From NCBI GenBank assembly GCA_963797535.1, contig CAWCPQ010000001.1, positions 1,674,001 through 1,738,000 of the forward strand: a stretch of 64,000 nucleotides of DNA, written 5' to 3'. Both the position numbers and the translations under genes were made by a program. The notes below the pieces were generated by a model. It did not search any database. It was not told the origin of the DNA and saw only the letters and a list, made by a program, of their open reading frames with translations. Positions within the stretch are counted from its first letter, which is position 1. Every line of letters starts with the position of its first letter. The stretch is from JAWWOL01 sp963797535 (GTDB taxonomy: Bacteria > Actinomycetota > Actinomycetes > JAWWOL01). Shown here one piece after another: positions 40,583 to 48,730 of this stretch.

Positions 40583-40987
40583 TCAGTGCCGCCCTGGCAA
40601 CTGCAGGATGAGTACGGTGCCGACCGCGAGATGCATCGCGACCAAGGTGCACGTCGCGGCCGTACCCACACCTTGGCCCAGCGGCCCGAGCAGCGACAGC
40701 GCGAGTACCACCAGGGCGGTGGACGTCCACCAACGGCGAGGCCGTCCGACGAGTCGTTGCAGAGCCGCGAGCAGGGCCCAGCCGGCCAGCCCGGCAAGTA
40801 CGGAGACCGCAACAACGGCAGCGGCTCCGACCGACTGCGTGGAGCTTCCACTCTGAACGCGGAGGCTCACGCCGGCCAGCACGGCGGCGCTCCAGATGAC
40901 GAGGGCCAGCGCTGTTGCTTCCGCGACGGCCCATGCTTGATGGGACAGGGATCGGGTGGACAGGTGAACCTGTCGGTCTGTTGTCAT
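40583..40987 (-). CDS. DUF6069-like four-helix membrane protein
   Basis: A 134-residue protein with four hydrophobic segments. GVSLRVQSGSSTQSVGAAAV and LAGLAGWALLAALQRL match the DUF6069 pattern as I remember it. Function unknown. ATG 40987 begins TTDRQVHLST. The gene is divergent from a sensor kinase. Confidence 0.75.
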   Translation of the reverse strand: MTTDRQVHLSTRSLSHQAWAVAEATALALVIWSAAVLAGVSLRVQSGSSTQSVGAAAVVAVSVLAGLAGWALLAALQRLVGRPRRWWTSTALVVLALSLLGPLGQGVGTAATCTLVAMHLAVGTVLILQLPGRH

Positions 40988-41095
40988 GTCCAGCACAGTG
41001 CTCGAGCAGGACGGTCGCGCCATCGCCCGGAAGTCTCAGCCACCCCCCACTTTCGGCGGTGTCCGGGCTCGCGTCCGTGTCCTAACCTCGACCCC

Positions 41096-42214
41096 ATGGA
41101 CGACGAACTCTGCGAGCCCCGCGTCTACTGGCGCACCGCTTTCTGGTGCACAGCTGGCGTCGGGCTGCTCACCCTCACCACGCTGGTGTCCGAGCCTCCG
41201 GATGGTCGCACCGCCTTGGACATCACGGTGGCCGTCGTCGCAGTAGCCCTGGTGCCGTTCCTGCTGCGTCGCCCGGTCACTGCGGCGTTGATCTTCTCCA
41301 CGATGGCTGCGTTCTCGCCCGCGGCGATCCCGGCTGCCACCGCGTTCGCGCTGACAGTCGCGCTTCGCCGCCCGTTCAAGGTTGCTCTCGCCGTCGCGGC
41401 GGCCGGTGCGGCTGCGTTGGCGATCGAGGGTGCCTGGCGCCCCCACGACGGGCTCACCTACGGGTGGTGGCTCGTCCTCGTCATTGCGACCTACGCCGCC
41501 ATCCTCGGCTGGGGTGCGATGGTGCAGGCACGGCGGCAGCTGGTGGAGTCGCTCGAGGCCAGGGCCCGCCGGGCAGAGGAGGAGCAGGGCCGTCGGGTCG
41601 CCGAGGCTCGGGTCGCCGAGCGCACCCGGATCGCCCGCGAGATGCACGACGTACTGGCCCACCGGCTCACCCTTGTTGCCACCTATGCCGGCGCCTTGGA
41701 GTACCGGCCGGACGCCTCGCCGGAGCAGATCACCGAGGCAGCAGGCATTGTCCGAGCCGGTGTACGGGAGGCCCTCGTCGAGCTGCGCGAGATCGTCACG
41801 GTGCTGCGCGACGACGACCGGGACGACCAGCGGCCGCAGCCCGTCGTCACCGACATCCCACGCCTGGTTGACGAGTCCCGTCTTGCCGGACAGCGGATCA
41901 GCCTCGTGGAAAGACTGCCGGAACCGATCTCGACGGTCACCGGCCGGACTGCGTACCGCGTGGTTCAGGAAGGTCTGACCAACGCCCGCAAGCACGCGGC
42001 CGGACAGCCGGTACGGGTGCTGGTCGACGGCAGCAAAGATCACCAGCTGATCGTGGAGCTGCGCAATCCCCTTGCAGCACAAGGACTTCCAGGTCTTCCC
42101 GGCAGCGGTGCCGGCCTGGTCGGCCTGACCGAACGGGTGCGGCTGGCCGGCGGCACGCTCGATCATCAGCTCACCGGCGACGAGTTTCTGCTGTCAGCGA
42201 GGCTGCCCACGTGA
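41096..42214 (+). CDS. NarL-type sensor histidine kinase (HisKA_3)
   Basis: A 372-residue membrane kinase with four to five N-terminal membrane helices (about 15-140). The dimerisation domain has ERTRIAREMHDVLAHRLTLV with His184 as the phosphorylated residue. The ATPase domain has a weak N-box (EGLTNARKHA) and ends GSGAGLVGLTERVRLAGG. It pairs with the next gene by a 4-base overlap. The signal is unknown. Confidence 0.92.
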   Translation: MDDELCEPRVYWRTAFWCTAGVGLLTLTTLVSEPPDGRTALDITVAVVAVALVPFLLRRPVTAALIFSTMAAFSPAAIPAATAFALTVALRRPFKVALAVAAAGAAALAIEGAWRPHDGLTYGWWLVLVIATYAAILGWGAMVQARRQLVESLEARARRAEEEQGRRVAEARVAERTRIAREMHDVLAHRLTLVATYAGALEYRPDASPEQITEAAGIVRAGVREALVELREIVTVLRDDDRDDQRPQPVVTDIPRLVDESRLAGQRISLVERLPEPISTVTGRTAYRVVQEGLTNARKHAAGQPVRVLVDGSKDHQLIVELRNPLAAQGLPGLPGSGAGLVGLTERVRLAGGTLDHQLTGDEFLLSARLPT

Positions 42215-42858
42215 CGATCCGCGTCCTGATCGTCGACGACGACCCGCTCGTACGCGCCGCCCTGTCGCTGATGCTCGACGGTGCCGAGGATCTCGCCGTC
42301 GTGGGAATGGCAGCGGACGGCGCCGCGGTGCCGGACGCGATCGCGACCCACGCGCCGGACGTCGTACTGATGGACCTGCGCATGCCCGGTGTCGACGGTC
42401 TGACCGCTGTCGGCCGGCTGATGAAACGGCCGGCGCCACCGCACGTGATCGTGCTGACCACCTTTGACACCGACGACAACGTGCTCCGGGCGCTGCGGCT
42501 CGGTGCCAGCGGGTTCCTGCTCAAGGACAGCCCACCGACCGACATCGTCCAGGCGATCCGGCGAGCGTCCGCCGGCGACCCGACCCTGTCGCCGGACGTG
42601 ACCCGGCGGCTGATCAGCCGGGTCACCGGGCAGGCTGCGGCCCACGAGCGGGCAGCGAACGCGCTCGCCCAGCTCACCCCGCGCGAGCTGGACGTCGTCG
42701 TCTCGGTCGCGCAGGGGCTGACGAACACCCAGGTCGGTACGGCCCTGACGATGACACCGGCGACCGTGAAGGCGCACATCTCGCACATCCTGCTCAAGCT
42801 CGAGCTGACCAACAGGACACAGATCGCCCTGCTGGCCCACGACGCCGACCTGTTGTGA
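42211..42858 (+). CDS. LuxR/NarL-family response regulator
   Basis: A 215-residue regulator. The receiver domain has VLIVDDDP, Asp55 in VVLMDLRMPGVDG and Lys in LLKDSPP. The C-terminal LuxR helix-turn-helix is LTPRELDVVVSVAQGLTNTQ to TVKAHISHILLKLELTNR. GTG 42211 overlaps the kinase stop, so it is the cognate partner. Confidence 0.94.
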   Translation: MTIRVLIVDDDPLVRAALSLMLDGAEDLAVVGMAADGAAVPDAIATHAPDVVLMDLRMPGVDGLTAVGRLMKRPAPPHVIVLTTFDTDDNVLRALRLGASGFLLKDSPPTDIVQAIRRASAGDPTLSPDVTRRLISRVTGQAAAHERAANALAQLTPRELDVVVSVAQGLTNTQVGTALTMTPATVKAHISHILLKLELTNRTQIALLAHDADLL

Positions 42859-42876
42859 CGACGTCCGCTGGCGGTA

Positions 42877-43251
42877 CTACACGGCCGCCTTACGGGCCTC
42901 AGCGAAAGGCAGCCGGTCGAAGACGAGGGTCAGCTCGGTGATGACGCCACTGCTCACCCGTAGGTGCTCAGCTCCCGGCGCATGCGGCACCGGTGCGGTT
43001 TCCGTGTCGTACAGGACAACGGCTGTCGTCTCGTCCCCGAACGCGCCGATGACGTGTGCGGCACGAGTGATGCGTGAGAACGGCTCCATGAAGGCGCGAA
43101 AGGCGTCGGCACCCACGATCTCGCCGGCAGGCGCGGAACAGACGATCTGCGGGGAGATGAACGTCATGGCTCGGTCGAAGTCGTGGGCCACCCACGCATC
43201 GTGGTAGGCCAGGGCCACTCGCAGTGCTGGAGGAGTTCGGAGTTCTGTCAT
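42877..43251 (-). CDS. SnoaL-like / NTF2-fold protein
   Basis: A 124-residue single-domain protein with the NTF2-like pattern: helix ALAYHDAWVAHDFDRAMTFI, then DAFRAFMEPFSRITRAAHVIG and closing strands SGVITELTLVFDRLPF. ATG 43251 starts TELRTPPALR. Such folds bind small molecules or act as isomerases. It is divergent from a sigma factor whose own C-terminus is an NTF2-like domain. Confidence 0.82.
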   Translation of the reverse strand: MTELRTPPALRVALAYHDAWVAHDFDRAMTFISPQIVCSAPAGEIVGADAFRAFMEPFSRITRAAHVIGAFGDETTAVVLYDTETAPVPHAPGAEHLRVSSGVITELTLVFDRLPFAEARKAAV

Positions 43252-43366
43252 CTCGGGGTCCCTTCGCTGGAGCTCGAACACCCGTACTGACACCACGGCG
43301 GCAGCATTCGGAACGGTCGTGGGCCTACGCTGTTCACGACACAACAGGCCCAGCCTCGGGGGTGCG

Positions 43367-44383
43367 ATGCAACCGGGAACGAGGGGCAGCGGCAACGTCG
43401 ACGACGAGTTCGGCGAGCGGGTCGCCCCGTACCTCCGAGAACTGCATGTGCACTGCTACCACCTGCTCGGCTCGCTCAGTGACGCCGATGATCTGCTGCA
43501 GGAGACGCTGTTCGCGGCTTGGCGGTCGAGAAGCGGGTTCCGCGGCGATGCGACGATGCGGACCTGGCTCTACCGGATCGCGACCAACCGGTGCCTCAAC
43601 GCGATTCGCGACGGGCGGCGCCGAGCACCGACGGTGCCCATCCCGCCATTTCCTCCGCCGGAGCCCAACGGCCGAACCGAGGTCAGCTGGCTGCAGCCCT
43701 ATCCCGACGGCGGTTCGGCGACGGTTCAGCTCGGCTTGGCGGACGATCCGGCTGTCCGGTACGAAACCGGCGAAAGCGTGGAGCTGGCCTTTGTCATCGC
43801 ACTTCAGCGACTGCCACCTCGCCAGACGGCCGCGCTCGTCCTCGGCGACGTCCTCGGCTTCAGCCTCGCCGAGATCGGCGACCTGCTCGATGTCACGCCC
43901 ACCTCGGCGAAGGGGCTGCTGCAACGGGCCAGGGCCGGGGTCGGCCGGGTCCGCGACACCAGCAAGGGGCACTCCCGTGCGGACGACCATGCCCTGGCGA
44001 CCGCATTCGGCCGCGCCCTGACCGCGGGCGACATAGCGGGGCTCCTCGCCTTGCTCACGGACGACGCATGGCTGGCGATGCCGCCTGCTCCGCACCTGTA
44101 CGTGGGGCCAGCCGCCGTTGAGGGGTTCTTGCGGGCGAGCGAGGCCTGGCGCGGGCCCCGGCCGGTCCGCCTGGTCGCCGTCCGTGCCAACGGACAACCG
44201 GGCTTCGCCCACTATTTGGGCAGCCCCGGCAGCGTCGTCGCTGACGCGACCGGAGTGGTCATGGTCGCGACGCGCGGCAAAGCCATCAGCTCGATCGTGC
44301 GCTTCCTCGACCCCTCGTTGCCTCAGCGGTTTGGCCTGAGCAGCTCGGTACCGGTGCGGGCACCGATGAGTATTCGCGGCTGA
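43367..44383 (+). CDS. SigG-like ECF sigma factor with C-terminal SnoaL domain
   Basis: A 338-residue ECF sigma factor. Region 2 has LSDADDLLQETLFAAWRSRS and FRGDATMRTWLYRIATNRCL. Region 4 has LPPRQTAALVLGDVLGFSLA and VTPTSAKGLLQRARAG. Residues about 205-325 form an NTF2/SnoaL-like domain (FGRALTAGDIAGLLALLTDD and VGPAAVEGFLRA). In this sigma group the extra domain takes the place of an anti-sigma in control. ATG 43367 follows GGGGGTGCG. Confidence 0.9.
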   Translation: MQPGTRGSGNVDDEFGERVAPYLRELHVHCYHLLGSLSDADDLLQETLFAAWRSRSGFRGDATMRTWLYRIATNRCLNAIRDGRRRAPTVPIPPFPPPEPNGRTEVSWLQPYPDGGSATVQLGLADDPAVRYETGESVELAFVIALQRLPPRQTAALVLGDVLGFSLAEIGDLLDVTPTSAKGLLQRARAGVGRVRDTSKGHSRADDHALATAFGRALTAGDIAGLLALLTDDAWLAMPPAPHLYVGPAAVEGFLRASEAWRGPRPVRLVAVRANGQPGFAHYLGSPGSVVADATGVVMVATRGKAISSIVRFLDPSLPQRFGLSSSVPVRAPMSIRG

Positions 44384-44598
44384 GCTTGATGTCGAGCGCG
44401 CGGCGGCGGCGCGCCAACAGCACCGGCGGCACCGCCGATGCAGACTTTTGTCCGAGATTGCGAAGAAAGAACTACACAGCGTTAGGGAAAGTTGGCCCTA
44501 AGGACTAGGCAAGACCACCCTCAGCGGTTTCATACTGCGCACAGGGACTGCCGGGGTTCGCCCGGCGGTTCCGAACCGGTGCGCTGGGGGTGTTGCTT

Positions 44599-45267
44599 GT
44601 GTCACGCGTGCTTCTGGCAGACGACGAACCGGGTGTCGTCGCTTTCGTAGGTCGTGCCCTAGCGTCCATGGGCCTTGAGGTGTCCGTGGCGAGCGACGGT
44701 GCGGACGCGGTCAGCAAGGCTCTGGCCGGGCGACCGTACGACCTGCTGATCCTGGATCTGGTCATGCCCGAGATGGACGGTCTGGCTGTCCTGGTAGCCG
44801 TCCGGGCGGTCAACCCGACTATGCGAGTGATCATGCTGTCCGCTGCGGACGACGTTCGGAACCGCGTGGCAGCACTGGACGCGGGCGCCACTGACTTCAT
44901 CGGCAAGCCGTTCGCGGTCGAAGAGCTGCTGGCCCGGGTGCGTAGCTGCATGCGCGAGCAGCCGACCGAGGTGGCACAGACCGAGGTACGGGCCGGGCCC
45001 TACGTCCTCGACCTCCGCCGCCGTGCACTGACCAGCCCCGGCGTGGCCATCTCTTTGAGCCAGCGGGAGTTCCTGCTGCTGCAGCACCTGATGGCGCATG
45101 CCGGCGACGTTTGCAGCCGCGAGGAGCTGCTGACCCAGGTGTGGGGTTACGCGTTCGACCCCGGCACCAACGTGGTGGAGGTCTACGTCCGTCGGCTTCG
45201 GAGCAAGCTTCCGGTCAACACGATCGAGACGGTGCGACATGTCGGGTACAGCTTCCACGCGGCGTAA
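44599..45267 (+). CDS. OmpR-family response regulator
   Basis: A 222-residue regulator. The receiver has VLLADDEPG, Asp53 in LLILDLVMPEMDG and Lys in IGKPFAVEEL. The winged helix has ISLSQREFLLLQHLMAHAGD and GTNVVEVYVRRLRSKLP. GTG 44599 has GGGGG eight bases upstream; a GTG at 44590 overlaps that G run. It overlaps the following kinase gene by 29 bases. Confidence 0.9.
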   Translation: MSRVLLADDEPGVVAFVGRALASMGLEVSVASDGADAVSKALAGRPYDLLILDLVMPEMDGLAVLVAVRAVNPTMRVIMLSAADDVRNRVAALDAGATDFIGKPFAVEELLARVRSCMREQPTEVAQTEVRAGPYVLDLRRRALTSPGVAISLSQREFLLLQHLMAHAGDVCSREELLTQVWGYAFDPGTNVVEVYVRRLRSKLPVNTIETVRHVGYSFHAA

Positions 45268-46363
45268 CGCACTACCGGAGGCCCTCTGGTGCGCGTTCGT
45301 CCTGATCAATGCATGGGCGATGTTCCTGTTCCCGCACTACCCGACGGTGCCGTTCCACTTCATCTGGATCTCCTTCACGCTGTTCTGCGGCTTCCGCATC
45401 TGGTCCCGCCCAGCAACGTTCAGCGCGCTGGCTGCGGTGATGCTGCTCACCGCCGGCATCCTCCTCTACCTCATCGGGCACCACGACGTGGACGCCGAGG
45501 AGATCGCCGAGGTGCCGCTCATGGCAGCGGTCTTCCTGGCCACCATGTGGCACGTCTGGCGAGGGCAGGCGGCGCGCCGGGCTCTGGAGGAGATCGCCGT
45601 CGAGGAACGCTCCCAGCGCCGACGCGAGCTCGACTTCACCCGGCGGGCCTCGCACGAGCTGCGGACGCCGTTGACCGTCGCCCGCGGACACGTTGAGCTG
45701 GTACGGCGCAGCTTGACCGATGCCCAGCACCTGTCCGACCTCGGAACCGTGATCACCGAGCTCGACCGGATGGCCTTGATAAGCAAGGGACTGCTGGCCC
45801 TCGCCCGCATGGAGAACCCCGCCACGTTCGCCCCCACGGAGGTCGACCCGCTCGACCTGGTGCTGGGCGCCGCACGGCGCTGGTCCGTGACCTGCAGGCG
45901 CACGTGGCACGTGGCGTGCGCGTCCCCCGTACTGCTGCTGGACCAGGAGCGGATCACCGCCGCCCTGGACGCCCTGCTCGACAACGCGGTCAAGCACACC
46001 CGGCCGGGGGACCACATCGACGTCTCGGTCCTCGCCGGCGCGGACGGCGTACAGCTCCGGGTCAGCGACACCGGGCCGGGCATCCCGGAGGCCGGCCTGC
46101 CGCACGTGTTCGAACCCTTCTGGCAGGCCGAGCACCGACGGGACCGGCGCTATGCCGGGACCGGCCTCGGTCTCGCGATCGTCGAGACGGTGGCACTGCA
46201 GCACGGGGGCAGGGCGATTGCGGCCAACTCGCCCGAAGGTGGTGCTGTGGTCACCATGGCGCTGCCACGGTCGGTCATGGAGAGCCAGGACCCCGAGATG
46301 TTCCTGCAGCACGAAGAGGACCTCGATGTCGCCAGGGCACTCGCCGACCGGCCGTCGCCCTGA
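45239..46363 (+). CDS. Membrane sensor histidine kinase
   Basis: A 374-residue kinase. Three to four membrane helices (about 13-105) with short loops. The HisKA domain has RRASHELRTPLTVARGHVE (His139). The ATPase domain has DNAVKHTRPGD, SDTGPGIPEAGL and GTGLGLAIVETVA. It overlaps the regulator gene by 29 bases. With little extracytoplasmic sequence it probably senses a membrane or intracellular cue. Confidence 0.9.
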   Translation: MSGTASTRRNALPEALWCAFVLINAWAMFLFPHYPTVPFHFIWISFTLFCGFRIWSRPATFSALAAVMLLTAGILLYLIGHHDVDAEEIAEVPLMAAVFLATMWHVWRGQAARRALEEIAVEERSQRRRELDFTRRASHELRTPLTVARGHVELVRRSLTDAQHLSDLGTVITELDRMALISKGLLALARMENPATFAPTEVDPLDLVLGAARRWSVTCRRTWHVACASPVLLLDQERITAALDALLDNAVKHTRPGDHIDVSVLAGADGVQLRVSDTGPGIPEAGLPHVFEPFWQAEHRRDRRYAGTGLGLAIVETVALQHGGRAIAANSPEGGAVVTMALPRSVMESQDPEMFLQHEEDLDVARALADRPSP

Positions 46364-46400
46364 GGGTTCAGCCGGTCTCGATCTCGGCGTCCGCCACCCG

Positions 46401-46646
46401 TTGTGCCACACCACGTGTACCTGGTCTCGCTCTCCCCGCGCACGAACTTCACCTGCGGCCCGCGACGGTCACGGCCTGTGCGCTGAGCTGTTGCCCGAGG
46501 CGATCTCACTCGACGAGTGGGGCTTCCCGATCGTGGACACCCGCCCGTTGGGGCGCGACCTCGAGCCGCTCGCCCGGCGGGCGGTGGCTGCCTGCCCCAC
46601 ACTCGCGCTGGTTCTCGAGCGTACGAAGGACCCCGCGCGCCAGTAG
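46401..46646 (+). pseudogene. Degenerate 3Fe-4S/4Fe-4S ferredoxin gene
   Basis: The frame 46455-46646 reads DGHGLCAELLPEAISLDEWG and then LARRAVAACPTLALVLER. This is the body of a small bacterial ferredoxin of the C-x-GHG-x-C...C-P type. The first ligand cysteine, which should sit just before DGHG, is Arg. No good start exists in frame; TTG 46401 is the best. Another frame just upstream encodes HELHLR, like the start of such ferredoxins, so small deletions probably removed the first cluster ligand and broke the frame. It is most likely decayed. Confidence 0.6.
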
Positions 46647-46655
46647 GCTGACCGA

Positions 46656-47285
46656 ATGAATGACCGTCTGGTGTGGATCGACTGTGAGATGACCGGCCTC
46701 GACCTCAAGAACGACGTGCTTCTCGAGATCGCAGCCCTCGTCACGGACTCCGAGCTCAACATCATCGACGAGGGCGTGGACATCGTCATCCACGCCGACG
46801 ACGCGCTGCTGGACAGCATGATCGACTTCGTCCGGGACATGCACGCGACGTCCGGGCTCACCGAGGCCGTACGAGCGTCGACGGTCACCGTCGAGGAAGC
46901 CGAGGCCCAGGTCCTCGACTACATCAAGATCCACGTCAAGGAGAAGCGCAAAGCGCCGTTGTGCGGCAACTCCATCGCGACCGACCGCGGCTTCCTCGCC
47001 CTCCAGATGCCGGCGATCGACGACTGGCTGCACTACCGCATGGTCGACGTCTCGAGCGTCAAGGAGCTGGCCCGACGCTGGTACCCCAGGGCCTACTTCG
47101 CCTCCCCCGAGAAGACCGGCGGCCACAGGGCGCTCGCCGACATCCGCGAGAGCATCGAGGAGCTGCGCTACTACCGCTCGACCGTGTTCGTCCCGCAGCC
47201 CGGCCCCGACTCCGACACGGCCGCCAAGGCAGCCGCCGAGATCGTCGCCGCCCGTACCGAGGAATCGGGTACGGAACACCCCTGA
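46656..47285 (+). CDS. orn: Oligoribonuclease
   Basis: A 209-residue DEDDh 3'-5' exonuclease that degrades 2-5 nt RNA to mononucleotides. Motifs: Asp9 and Glu11 in VWIDCEMTGLD, GNSIATDRGFL, and HRALADIRESIEELRYYR with the catalytic His and Asp. A 30-residue Ala-rich tail follows. Normal size. tRNA-His lies 41 bases downstream, a common actinobacterial order. Confidence 0.97.
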   Translation: MNDRLVWIDCEMTGLDLKNDVLLEIAALVTDSELNIIDEGVDIVIHADDALLDSMIDFVRDMHATSGLTEAVRASTVTVEEAEAQVLDYIKIHVKEKRKAPLCGNSIATDRGFLALQMPAIDDWLHYRMVDVSSVKELARRWYPRAYFASPEKTGGHRALADIRESIEELRYYRSTVFVPQPGPDSDTAAKAAAEIVAARTEESGTEHP

Positions 47286-47325
47286 GCATTCGCTACACTT
47301 GCTCGGCGCCGACAGGCGTGCACTT

Positions 47326-47402
47326 GGTGGGCGTAGCTCAGCTGGTAGAGCACCGGGTTGTGGTCCCGGGGGTCGCGGGTTCAAGCCCCGTCGCTCACCC
47401 CA
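47326..47402 (+). tRNA. tRNA-His (anticodon GTG)
   Basis: G-1 plus GTGGGCG pairs with CGCTCAC plus C73. The anticodon loop is TTGTGGT (anticodon 47360-47362). The T-arm is GCGGGTTCAAGCCCCGT. CCA is encoded at 47400-47402. The extra 5' G opposite C73 is the hallmark of tRNA-His. Confidence 0.97.
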
Positions 47403-47430
47403 AGAATTTCCGCAGTTCAGCGGCGTGAAC

Positions 47431-47482
47431 GAGCGGCGGTGCCTCCCAGTGGGGTGCCGCCGTTGGCTTCCAGCCGCCGCTC
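47431..47482 (+). terminator. Hairpin downstream of tRNA-His
   Basis: GAGCGGCGG (47431-47439) pairs perfectly with CCGCCGCTC (47474-47482). A smaller hairpin is possible inside the 34-base loop. It may end the orn/tRNA-His transcript. Confidence 0.5.
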
Positions 47483-47521
47483 TCAGCCACGACCAAGCAC
47501 GATGCGGCAGGAGTTCCGCGG

Positions 47522-48040
47522 TCACCAGTAAGGGTGGGCGGCCAACAGCAACACGATGCCGCCAACGAGGACACCCGCAGCGACCTGTCGGTGCCGCCGG
47601 CGCCGGAGTGTGAGCAGTGCGGCCGCAGCGCACAGCAGGACGCCAAGCCAGAACGCGAGGGTCCGGAACTGCTGAGTTCCTCCCCAGAGGTACGCGTCGT
47701 GCGAACCGGCGGGCAGCGTGGCGCCCAGCTGCATTCCCGCTGGGTGGTGTCGGGTGTCGTTCACGACGGTCACACCATCAACGTCAGGGTAAGGCTGCGC
47801 CAGCGGGTCATTCACCTGGTACCGACCGGTACACACCCACGTCACGGCAAGCTGGCGCGAACACTGCTCGACGGTGACGATGCCGCCCCGCTCGCTTCCG
47901 CCGTTGCCGATGGTCCTGAGGTGCGTCGCACCCCGCCAGAACGCGGGCATCGCGGGCACGGCGGCAAGGACAGCGAGCACCGCGAGTAACGCCACCAGGC
48001 GGAAGCCCCTGCCTCCACCCGTGCGGATGTCGTTACTCAC
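47522..48040 (-). CDS. Membrane protein of unknown function
   Basis: A 172-residue protein. One N-terminal membrane helix (about 15-35), an outer domain of about 85 residues with two cysteines (VEQCSRQLAVTWVCTGRYQV), then two C-terminal helices. GTG 48040 follows GGGAGA; an ATG 21 bases upstream is an alternative. I recall similar small actinobacterial membrane proteins of unknown function. Confidence 0.7.
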   Translation of the reverse strand: MSNDIRTGGGRGFRLVALLAVLAVLAAVPAMPAFWRGATHLRTIGNGGSERGGIVTVEQCSRQLAVTWVCTGRYQVNDPLAQPYPDVDGVTVVNDTRHHPAGMQLGATLPAGSHDAYLWGGTQQFRTLAFWLGVLLCAAAALLTLRRRRHRQVAAGVLVGGIVLLLAAHPYW

Positions 48041-48730
48041 TAGCGCGTCTCCCGTGGTCATGGCCAGCATGTGCTGCCGCCTACTGCTCGCCGGTATGGC
48101 GGCGCGCTGTGCTGCCTTTGCGCGTGTTGCTATCGGCTACCCGGCGGCTAGTGTGACCGCTTCACCGCGCCTAACCCGGCTGTCGGTGCGGAATTGGTCC
48201 CAATCGGCCCCCGAAGCTGACGGAAAATACCCACGTCAACGCCCACGGCCGCCAGCTCCAGCACCCTAGGCCCGGCGTCGCGCCCGTGCACCGATAGTTG
48301 AGTGGGATCAGGCCTGCGAATCACCTGGCGCCGTGCTTGGAACCGAGGAACCGCCGGATGAGTCGATCAGCTATCAGCGCACCGAGGAACCTGCCGATGC
48401 CCAAACCGCAGAGCCGGTACACGAAGCTCCTGCCCAGAACCGTGGACACAATCCAGGCACGCCCCGCAGCGTGAGCGCAGATCTTCCTGGCAGGTTGGAG
48501 CCGCGACGGGTGCTGGCAGGTCGAGTCGTGGCCGTGCTTATTGGCTATTGGTCAAGTGGCAGGCTGCGCGTGTGTCGTTGGCCGGCACATGGCATGTAGC
48601 GCTCCCCGTCATGTTCCGTTGGACGAACCAACCTCGTGCAGCAGTACCGGATGGGAACGCCGATCCACGCCGCTGTAACGCTTGACTCGGCTTGTCTGCA
48701 CTAGGCGAAGTTCCGGTTGTGGGGCTTCGG
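48041..48730. other. Gene-poor gap with one possible short frame
   Basis: About 690 bases without a convincing gene. A minus-strand GTG at 48449 opens a 42-residue frame to 48321, including LCGLGIGRFLGALIADRLIR, which looks like an amphipathic glycine-zipper peptide; no clear ribosome site is seen, so it is weak. The remainder shows nothing I recognise. Confidence 0.25.

Noticed and set aside
48321..48449. 42-residue minus-strand peptide gene
   Set aside because: It has an amphipathic look but lacks a clear ribosome site; kept only as a remark in the gap entry.
47326..48730. Integration site at the tRNA-His 3' end
   Set aside because: No integrase, no direct repeat of the tRNA end and no mobile genes were found nearby.
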